In this document: piece by piece, positions 58,659 to 64,000 of the stretch
Layout of the letters: every line of letters begins with the position of its first letter
How positions within the stretch are numbered: the first letter of the stretch is position 1
Assembly (NCBI RefSeq): GCF_022884085.1
Contig: NZ_JAGGCS010000002.1
Coordinates: 372,001 to 436,000, forward strand
Reading direction: 5' to 3'
DNA: 64,000 bases
DNA from: Paenirhizobium cremeum
GTDB lineage: Bacteria > Pseudomonadota > Alphaproteobacteria > Rhizobiales > Rhizobiaceae
Notes under the pieces: generated by a model
Seen by the model: the letters and a program-made list of their open reading frames with translations, nothing else
What the model was told of the DNA's origin: nothing
The model's database searches: none
Program-made: the position numbers and the translations under genes

Positions 58659-58706
58659 TCATGTCTGTCTCCCCCTTGCGGGTCTACTCTTGCGGGGAGG
58701 ACTGCG

Positions 58707-59324
58707 TCACGTGCGGCTGCCGGCGAGCTTTTCCGAGAGCTTGCTGACCATGTTCTGCGCGTCGCGGTCTGCGGGGTAGATGTCGAGGTAGCGTTCCCAG
58801 GCCTTGAGGGCCATTTCCTCGCTGCCGCGTTCGCTGAGGATCGCGGCAAGGCCTGCCAGCGCACCGAAATGCCGCGGTTCCAACGCCAGGACATGATTGA
58901 TGTCGGAAACCGATTTGCGGTAATTGCCCATTGTGTAGTTCAGCGTGGCCCGGAGGTTCCATGCGCCGACGAAGTCGGGTTTCAAAACGATGGCCTGATC
59001 GATGAAGTCGAGGGCAGCGGGATTGCGCTTCTCGGAGATGGCGGTGTTGGCCCACTGCATCAGCAGATTGACCGTGGGGCTGCCGGAATCGTTCCAGGCT
59101 CCCATGAGTTCGGCCGATATACGGTTGGCCGCATCAGGGTCTCGTTCCCGCTTCAGGCTGGTCAGCAATTGATCGATGGTACGGGCTGCGTCGGTCTCGG
59201 GCTTTGCAACGGCGGCATGTTCTTCCGCCTGCTGGGCAAGCAATTGGCCGGCCGGAGCCACAATCGAAGTCATCGCCACGAGTGGCGCGACAAAAAACAG
59301 TCCGTAAAAACGAAAGCGGCGCAT
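58707..59324 (-). CDS. Tetratricopeptide-repeat protein, secreted
   Basis: 205 residues. Signal peptide about 1-31 (ends LLA-QQ). At least two or three TPR units about 90-190: FIDQAIVLKPDFVGAWNLRA, SDINHVLALEPRHFGALAGLA, ALKAWERYLDIYPADRDA. Periplasmic protein-protein contact role likely; partner unknown. Sits between pyk and rpmJ; no operon is clear. Confidence 0.88.
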   Translation of the reverse strand: MRRFRFYGLFFVAPLVAMTSIVAPAGQLLAQQAEEHAAVAKPETDAARTIDQLLTSLKRERDPDAANRISAELMGAWNDSGSPTVNLLMQWANTAISEKRNPAALDFIDQAIVLKPDFVGAWNLRATLNYTMGNYRKSVSDINHVLALEPRHFGALAGLAAILSERGSEEMALKAWERYLDIYPADRDAQNMVSKLSEKLAGSRT

Positions 59325-59419
59325 AGCGGTTAGATTACCCCGCCTGCGCCAGCTTTCATATTCAAATCTTTGCTATCAACAGTCTCCGGCGAAAGCACCG
59401 GAATCGATCTGCAAATCCG

Positions 59420-59439
59420 CCATCGCCCGAGGGCGATGG
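59420..59439 (-). terminator. Hairpin after rpmJ
   Basis: CCATCGCC-CGAG-GGCGATGG, 8-bp perfect stem, just past the rpmJ stop; T content afterwards is modest. Confidence 0.5.
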
Positions 59440-59445
59440 TATGCC

Positions 59446-59571
59446 TCAGCCCTGACGAGCCTTGAAGCGCGGGTTCTGCTTGTTGATGATGTATACGCGG
59501 CCCTTGCGGCGAACCAGACGGTTGTCGCGATGACGGGCCTTGAGCGCTTTCAGCGAGTTCTTGATCTTCAT
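59446..59571 (-). CDS. rpmJ: 50S ribosomal protein L36, Cys-less (YkgO/L36B type)
   Basis: 41 residues, highly basic. Starts [11 protein letters not shown] and includes [21 protein letters not shown]. It lacks the zinc-binding cysteines of classic L36, the usual alphaproteobacterial form. ATG at 59571 is the known family start; upstream codons in frame are not coding. Part of the 50S subunit. Confidence 0.95.
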   Translation of the reverse strand: MKIKNSLKALKARHRDNRLVRRKGRVYIINKQNPRFKARQG

Positions 59572-59633
59572 TTTCCTGGTCCGCAACTGTTGCCGGGGAA
59601 TGTCACATTCACCCGCTGTCTCAAACAATCAAA

Positions 59634-59653
59634 AGCGCGCCGCGGGGCGCGCT
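59634..59653 (-). terminator. Terminator-like hairpin downstream of purEK
   Basis: AGCGCGCC-GCGG-GGCGCGCT stem (8 bp) followed on the minus strand by TTTTG. About 95 bases after the purK stop and ahead of rpmJ. Confidence 0.65.
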
Positions 59654-59747
59654 CCTAAAGGGTTGGTGGCAAATACTCCGACCAGACCCCTCGTGTCAAC
59701 CGGTTCCCCGGCTTTCCGCGCCAGATACCGGCAATTTTGCCGATTCT

Positions 59748-60815
59748 TCAAGGCCCGATCGGCGTCAATTCCGTAACATGCCCCATCTTTCTTCCGGCAC
59801 GGGCTTCCGTCTTGCCGTAAAGGTGGACGAGCACGTCGGGTTTGGCGAGCCATGCCGGCACCTGGCCGATGTCGTCACCGATGAGGTTGGTCATCACGCA
59901 ATCGGAATGGCGGGCGGGGCTGCCGAGGGGAAGCGAGGCAATCGCCCGGATATGCTGCTCGAACTGGGAGACAACGCAGGCCGCTTCCGTCCAATGGCCG
60001 GAATTGTGGACGCGCGGGGCGATCTCGTTGGCGATCAGGCTGCCGTCGGCCAGCACGAAGAACTCGATGCCGACGACGCCGACATAATCGAGGGCGGCAA
60101 GCAGCCGGTGGGCGGCATCGCGCGCCGCGTCCGCCGTTGCAGTGCCGATTCGGGCGGGCAGGGTAGAGGTGTCCAGAATGCCGTTGCGGTGCACGTTCTC
60201 GGCCGGATCGTAACAGGCGACCGTGCCATCGGTGCCACGCGCGGCGATAATGGAAATCTCGCGCTCGAAGGGTACGAAGCTTTCGAGGATCAGGGGAACG
60301 CCGCCGAGGTCGGCGAAGGCGCCAGCCGGGCTGTTTGCGGACGAGCGGAATACGCGCTGTCCCTTGCCGTCATAGCCGAGGCGGCGGGTCTTCAGCACGC
60401 CGGCGCCGGCGAAATCGGCGAGGGCCGCTTCCAACTGCTCCTGGCTGTCGACGGCGTGGAAACGGGCAGTCGGAATGCCGCATCCGTTGAGGAAGCGCTT
60501 TTCCGTCAGGCGATCCTGCGCCACCTCCAGCGCCTTGGGCGGCGGGAAGACGGGCACGTTGCGCGCGAGGGTTTCGGCGGCCTCGACGGGAACGTTCTCG
60601 AATTCGTAAGTAACGATATCGCAGGCGGCGGCGAGTTCCGCGAGCGCGACCGGATCGTTATAGGCGGCGGCGATCTGGCTGTTGGCCATCTGGGCTGCCG
60701 GACAGTCGGCCTGCGGTTCAAGGATCACGGTGCGAAAGTTGAGGCGCGCCGCGGCCATGGCGAGCATGCGACCGAGCTGGCCGCCGCCGATGATGCCGAT
60801 CGTCCTTGCGGTCAT
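59748..60815 (-). CDS. purK: 5-(carboxyamino)imidazole ribonucleotide synthase
   Basis: 355 residues. ATP-grasp enzyme that carboxylates AIR with bicarbonate and ATP in purine synthesis. [13 protein letters not shown] opens the protein, LEPQADCPA follows, then EFENVP, GYDGKGQ, and the C-terminal [14 protein letters not shown] signature. ATG at 60815 overlaps the purE stop by 4 bases. Product passes to PurE, coded just upstream. Confidence 0.96.
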   Translation of the reverse strand: MTARTIGIIGGGQLGRMLAMAAARLNFRTVILEPQADCPAAQMANSQIAAAYNDPVALAELAAACDIVTYEFENVPVEAAETLARNVPVFPPPKALEVAQDRLTEKRFLNGCGIPTARFHAVDSQEQLEAALADFAGAGVLKTRRLGYDGKGQRVFRSSANSPAGAFADLGGVPLILESFVPFEREISIIAARGTDGTVACYDPAENVHRNGILDTSTLPARIGTATADAARDAAHRLLAALDYVGVVGIEFFVLADGSLIANEIAPRVHNSGHWTEAACVVSQFEQHIRAIASLPLGSPARHSDCVMTNLIGDDIGQVPAWLAKPDVLVHLYGKTEARAGRKMGHVTELTPIGP

Positions 60816-61312
60816 GGCGTATCGTCCAGGGGATATTCTGCAACGGAATTGGTCTGGCGCTCGCGCCATTCGTCGAGACGCTCGGCGAGGTCGTCGTCGT
60901 AGAGGGCGAGAACGGAGGCCGCGAGAAGAGCGGCGTTGACCGCGCCGGCCTTGCCGATGGCAAGCGTTCCGACCGGAATTCCGGCTGGCATTTGCACGAT
61001 CGACAGCAGGCTGTCCTGGCCGGACAGCGCTCTGGACTGGACCGGCACGCCGAAAACAGGAAGGGGCGTCATGGCGGCCGTCATGCCGGGAAGATGGGCC
61101 GCGCCGCCGGCGCCCGCAATGATGACCTTGAAGCCTTCGTCGCGCGCGCCCTTGGCGAAGGCGAACAGCCGGTCGGGCGTACGATGCGCGGAAATGATGC
61201 GGGCCTCATAGTCGACGCCGAGGATCTCGAGCGTATCGGCGGCATTCTTCATGGTCTCCCAGTCTGACTGGCTTCCCATGATGATGGCGACAGGCGGGCG
61301 CTCTTCGGGCAT
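60812..61312 (-). CDS. purE: N5-carboxyaminoimidazole ribonucleotide mutase
   Basis: 166 residues. Moves the carboxyl from N5-CAIR to CAIR. Class I PurE motifs: [11 protein letters not shown] (10-20), [12 protein letters not shown] with the active-site His, [11 protein letters not shown] and the [13 protein letters not shown] block. The ATG at 61312 has AAGGAG upstream; the longer frame from 61336 starts inside that site. It is 20 bases after the DUF465 gene, so the order is DUF465-purE-purK. Confidence 0.96.
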   Translation of the reverse strand: MPEERPPVAIIMGSQSDWETMKNAADTLEILGVDYEARIISAHRTPDRLFAFAKGARDEGFKVIIAGAGGAAHLPGMTAAMTPLPVFGVPVQSRALSGQDSLLSIVQMPAGIPVGTLAIGKAGAVNAALLAASVLALYDDDLAERLDEWRERQTNSVAEYPLDDTP

Positions 61313-61332
61313 CGGGGCTCCTTGCAGGCTGT

Positions 61333-61536
61333 TCACGCGATAATGTCGGGAATGATCTGGTCTTCCAGCTTGGTCATCTTGTCCTTGATGGCCAGCTTCT
61401 TCTTCTTCATGCGCTGGATGCGCAGGGCCTCACAACCCGTCTCGATCATCGCGTTGATGGCGGCATCATAATCCTCGTGCTCCTGCCGGAGCCGCGCCAG
61501 CGCCAGCCGGATATCGGCCTGTTCCTGATCGGGCAT
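61333..61536 (-). CDS. DUF465 (YdcH-type) small helical protein
   Basis: 67 residues. Coiled-coil helix rich in Glu, Arg and Lys ([17 protein letters not shown] then [22 protein letters not shown]). Unknown function. Start at 61536 follows AGGACA; the longer frame to 61683 has no such support. Likely the first gene of the purEK transcript. A second gene of the same family runs divergently from 61772. Confidence 0.85.
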   Translation of the reverse strand: MPDQEQADIRLALARLRQEHEDYDAAINAMIETGCEALRIQRMKKKKLAIKDKMTKLEDQIIPDIIA

Positions 61537-61771
61537 TGTCCTGTCCCCACTCTCGCTCTTTACGCCTTCGTTTGTGAGGCGCACCGAAGATTCCCGCAAG
61601 CTCCTATCATCAAATACCGGTAACGGGAAGTTATCCTTTTCTGCGTTTTTGCAGTGCCGAAATGACGATTTCGCCTTCGACAAGCCGTATTGTTCGTGTC
61701 ACATTACTTTTGCAAAGCCTGAAACTCCAGCGATAGAGGGCTGGAAGTAGGCGAAAGGAAGGACGCATCAA

Positions 61772-61948
61772 ATGACCATACAGGCTCATCTTGAATCGCT
61801 GGAAAAGAAGCATGGCGCGCTTGAGGAGAAGCTCCATGACGCTCTTGTCTCTCCCTCCAAGAACGACCATCACATTGCCGAGCTGAAGCGACTCAAGTTG
61901 CGTATCAAGGACGAAATGGAACGCCTGAGAGCGTCGACCCGACATTAA
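61772..61948 (+). CDS. DUF465 (YdcH-type) small helical protein, second copy
   Basis: 58 residues, shorter than 60. MTIQAHLESLEKKHGALEEK, then a loop SPSKNDHH, then IAELKRLKLRIKDEMERL. This is the classical YdcH form: two helices with Leu/Glu/Lys heptads. GGAAGG site 9 bases before ATG. Ends before a strong terminator, so single gene. The two DUF465 genes face away from each other across 235 bases. Confidence 0.9.
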   Translation: MTIQAHLESLEKKHGALEEKLHDALVSPSKNDHHIAELKRLKLRIKDEMERLRASTRH

Positions 61949-62031
61949 AGATCGAAAGGCTGCGCCGGCCGGGGATCGCCATGAAGAGCAGGTCCCGCCC
62001 GATGTGTAGAGTAAGCAGCCAACTCCCAAGC

Positions 62032-62072
62032 AGAACCCCGGAAATCAGGCCGATTTCCGGGGTTCTTGTTTT
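62032..62072 (+). terminator. Strong terminator after the plus-strand DUF465 gene
   Basis: 15-bp perfect stem AGAACCCCGGAAATC/GATTTCCGGGGTTCT (62032-62046 with 62052-62066), 5-base loop, then TGTTTTTT. Confidence 0.92.
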
Positions 62073-62117
62073 TTGAATGGGATTTTATCGGAGGCGGGGA
62101 CGTGTCTCCGGGACAGG

Positions 62118-62378
62118 TCAGGACCAGAACTGGTCGAGCCAGAGGTTGAGCTTGTCGAAGCCGTGCCGGTTGACAGAGTAGATGCGTTTCGTGCCCTCGG
62201 AGGTCACGCAGACCAGGTCGCAGTCGAGCAGCGCCTTCAGGTGCTGGGAAACGGCGGGCCGGCTGATCGGCAGGCCGTTTGCGAGATCGCTGACGGTTTT
62301 CGGCGCGCGCCGCAGTTCCTCGAGCAGGTGGCGCCTGTTCGGATCGGCAATCGCGGCAAAGGGGTCCGTGGTCGACAT
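62118..62378 (-). CDS. ArsR family transcriptional regulator
   Basis: 86 residues. Winged helix: IADPNRRHLLEEL, then VSDLANGLPISRPAVSQHLKAL as recognition helices, then the wing TSEGTKRIYSV. No metal-binding CxC is seen in the recognition helix, so it may sense something other than arsenic or cadmium. Divergent from the ThiE-like gene; an inverted repeat in between is a candidate site. Confidence 0.9.
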   Translation of the reverse strand: MSTTDPFAAIADPNRRHLLEELRRAPKTVSDLANGLPISRPAVSQHLKALLDCDLVCVTSEGTKRIYSVNRHGFDKLNLWLDQFWS

Positions 62379-62475
62379 GCCCGGCAGGTTACGTCAATCG
62401 GCCGTGCGCGGCAAGTAAACCAATGGGCTGCAACCTGCGGTCATGGGTCGCGGAGGGCGGCGGGAAAAGGGACCA

Positions 62476-62511
62476 ATACCGGGGAGGACGTTAAACACGA
62501 TACCCGGTATC
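62476..62511. promoter_or_regulatory. Inverted repeats between the ArsR and ThiE-like genes, candidate operator
   Basis: ATACCGGG (62476-62483) is inverted as CCCGGTAT (62503-62510), and the second arm is itself an odd palindrome GATACC-C-GGTATC (62499-62511). Dyads of this kind suit small winged-helix dimers. Confidence 0.5.
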
Positions 62512-62617
62512 CTTTGTTTCTGTTGATCCTTCTGCTAGACCCGTCTATCGGATTTGCTTGAACAAAAACGAGGGAGGGACTGCCAGTGGGGCACGTTCTC
62601 CCGGAACGGATCGCTCC

Positions 62618-63271
62618 ATGACCATGCCCGAAAACCGCTGCCGTCTCGTCCTGATCGCTCCCGATATCGCCGATGGCGAGGAGAAGGCGCGGATCGTCGG
62701 CGATGCGCTGAAGGGCGGCGACGTCGCCTCGGTGATCGTGCCGCAATACGGGCTCGACGATGCGGCCTTCCAGCGTCACGCCGAACTGCTCGTTCCCGTG
62801 ATCCAGGATGCCGGCGCGGCGGCGCTGATCGCCGACAACAGCCGCGTCGCGGGCCGGGCGAAGGCAGACGGCCTTCACGTTACCGGCAATGTTGAGGCGC
62901 TTGCGGAAGCCGTGGAGAAACACGTTCCGAAAATGATCGTCGGCGGCGGCAATGCGATGGACCGCCATCACGCGCTGGAGATCGGCGAGGTGCAGCCCGA
63001 CTATGTGTTCTTCGGCCGTCTCGACGGCGATATCAAGCCGGAGGCGCATTCGAAGAACCTTGCGCTCGGCGAATGGTGGTCGTCGATGATCGAGATACCC
63101 TGCATCGTGATGGGGGGAGCCGATCCGGCTTCGGCCGTTGCCGTAGCGGAGACAGGCGTCGAGTTCGTGGCCTTGCGCGACGCGGTTTTTTCTGATCCGG
63201 CGCAGGCGGCGGCGGTCATTGCCCGGATCAATGCGGAGCTTGACGAAAAAGCGCCACGGTTTGAAGATTGA
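62618..63271 (+). CDS. Thiamine-phosphate-synthase-like (ThiE fold) protein
   Basis: 217 residues. TIM-barrel pattern of ThiE: LVLIAPDIAD, LLVPVIQDAGAAALIADNS, ADGLHVTG, then DYVFFGRLDGD, IPCIVMGGA, GVEFVALRDAVF. The phosphate and thiazole blocks are altered: instead of the usual S-x-H and G-P-x-x-x-T-x-T-K there are GGGNAMDRHHA and GRLDGDIKPEAHSKN. So the activity may not be thiamine phosphate synthesis. ATG at 62618 fits; the site is weak. It is 8 bases before the Sel1-repeat gene and likely in one operon. Confidence 0.75.
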   Translation: MTMPENRCRLVLIAPDIADGEEKARIVGDALKGGDVASVIVPQYGLDDAAFQRHAELLVPVIQDAGAAALIADNSRVAGRAKADGLHVTGNVEALAEAVEKHVPKMIVGGGNAMDRHHALEIGEVQPDYVFFGRLDGDIKPEAHSKNLALGEWWSSMIEIPCIVMGGADPASAVAVAETGVEFVALRDAVFSDPAQAAAVIARINAELDEKAPRFED

Positions 63272-63279
63272 TACGCGAT

Positions 63280-64000
63280 ATGCGCACTCGTCTTCTTCGT
63301 CTTCCTGTCCTTTTCGCCATGCTTGTCGCGGGTTCCGCCGGCCTGCCGGTTGCCGCCGTCGCGCAGCAAGCCGGGGATCAGCCGACGATGAGGCCGCTCA
63401 CGCCGTCCGATGCGGGAGCGCTCGACCGCGGTCCGAGACCGTCGACGGAGGCGGAAACGACCGGGGATAAAAAGGACGGAGCCGCGGAAGACGGGAAGGC
63501 GGAAGCGGAAGACGATCCGCAGGGCATCAACATCTTTGCCCGCATGGGCGCGCCGCTGCCGGATGCTCCGGCGGAAAAGGAATATAAGGGACCGGTCGAC
63601 GAGGCCTATGGCGCCTATCAGCGCGGCCTGTTCACGACTGCCATCGACAAGGCCCTGCCGCGAGCGCAACTCGGCGATCCGGCTGCGCAGACATTGCTGG
63701 CGGAGCTGATGGCGCGCGGTCTCGGCGTCAAGAAGGACACCAAGGGGGCCGCCTTCTGGTACGGTCAGGCGGCGGCCGGCGGCGATCCCGCTGCCATGTT
63801 CAAGTATGCCCTGCTTCTGATGGAGGGCCGGGACGTTCCCCGCGACAAGGCCAAGGCCGACGAATACATGCGCAAGGCCGCCGATGGGGGCAACAGTTCG
63901 GCGCAGTTCAACTGGGCCCAGCTTCTCGTTGCCGACAATCCCGGCGTGCGGGGGCTGACGCTTGCCCTGCCCTATTACGAGAAGTCGGCCGAACAGGGCG
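63280..64000 (+). CDS. Sel1-like repeat secreted protein, partial (3' end outside window)
   Basis: 240 codons seen and open at the right edge. Signal peptide 1-28 (ends AVA-QQ), a charged Asp/Glu/Thr/Pro linker to about 105, then Sel1/TPR-like repeats: AQLGDPAAQTLLAELMARG, AAGGDPAAMFKYALLLMEG, ADGGNSSAQFNWAQLLV. Such solenoids often regulate by binding partners (ExoR is one rhizobial example), but the longer linker makes this a different protein. ATG at 63280 is 8 bases after the stop of the ThiE-like gene. Confidence 0.88.
   Translation, partial: MRTRLLRLPVLFAMLVAGSAGLPVAAVAQQAGDQPTMRPLTPSDAGALDRGPRPSTEAETTGDKKDGAAEDGKAEAEDDPQGINIFARMGAPLPDAPAEKEYKGPVDEAYGAYQRGLFTTAIDKALPRAQLGDPAAQTLLAELMARGLGVKKDTKGAAFWYGQAAAGGDPAAMFKYALLLMEGRDVPRDKAKADEYMRKAADGGNSSAQFNWAQLLVADNPGVRGLTLALPYYEKSAEQG

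Noticed and set aside
61970..62029. A minus-strand peptide reading CLLYTSGG, reminiscent of Nextera adapter contamination (CLLYTSDAADE)
   Set aside because: The DNA does not match the adapter; codons differ at several positions and the flanks are continuous genome. The similarity is chance.
62379..62617. TPP riboswitch before the ThiE-like gene
   Set aside because: The conserved CUGAGA and helix elements of the TPP aptamer are not present; the dyads look like protein sites.

Overview
The window looks like chromosome of an alphaproteobacterium of the Rhizobiaceae (Sinorhizobium/Ensifer, Shinella or Agrobacterium relatives). The DNA is GC-rich throughout. The family is supported by the gene set: CpdR, GapR, an Omp10-type lipoprotein, homospermidine synthase, a Cys-less L36, an MmgR-type sRNA beside hisN and a ROSE-type RNA thermometer on hsp20. 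Gene order from the tRNA-Val (17.8 kb) to purEK (61 kb) resembles, from memory, the conserved chromosomal backbone of Sinorhizobium. I could not place it to species.

Left part (1-17.7 kb), more accessory in character: a transglutaminase/DUF2126 protein cut by the window edge, a GDP-mannose synthesis enzyme (manC), an Mg2+ P-type ATPase, a zinc alcohol dehydrogenase, MarR and TetR regulators and a fumarylacetoacetate-hydrolase-fold enzyme. These are followed by a compact locus: LuxR-type regulator, glutamine-synthetase-like ligase, PotDABC-type ABC importer and iron-containing alcohol dehydrogenase. I read this locus as uptake, gamma-glutamylation and oxidation of an amine, possibly an amino alcohol. 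It is the best candidate here for an undescribed pathway.

Middle part (17.7-45.6 kb): tRNA-Val, cpdR, an N-formylglutamate amidohydrolase, the MmgR-type sRNA, hisN, a lysophospholipase-like hydrolase, a candidate new sRNA, a heat-shock promoter plus ROSE leader plus hsp20, a bile-acid-symporter-family protein with a divergent LysR regulator, threonine aldolase, and the glutamate synthase operon gltB-ybjQ-gltD. Then come envelope genes (a degenerate SGNH protein, lytic transglycosylase, galU, outer-membrane barrel, kdsD, NfeD/SPFH pair), hemH, a periplasmic 5'-nucleotidase with a LysM tail, an Omp10-type lipoprotein and hss.

Right part (45.7-64 kb): a minus-strand pabB-pabC-yciI-membrane protein-DUF3445 run, oligoendopeptidase F, an NtrC-family regulator lacking the GAFTGA loop, a MepK-like (DUF882) peptidase, gapR-DUF1244-amidohydrolase, DUF1036-pyk, a TPR protein, rpmJ, purEK, a divergent pair of DUF465 genes, an ArsR regulator facing a ThiE-like gene, and a Sel1-repeat protein cut by the right edge. 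I saw no insertion sequence, integrase, phage gene or CRISPR array.
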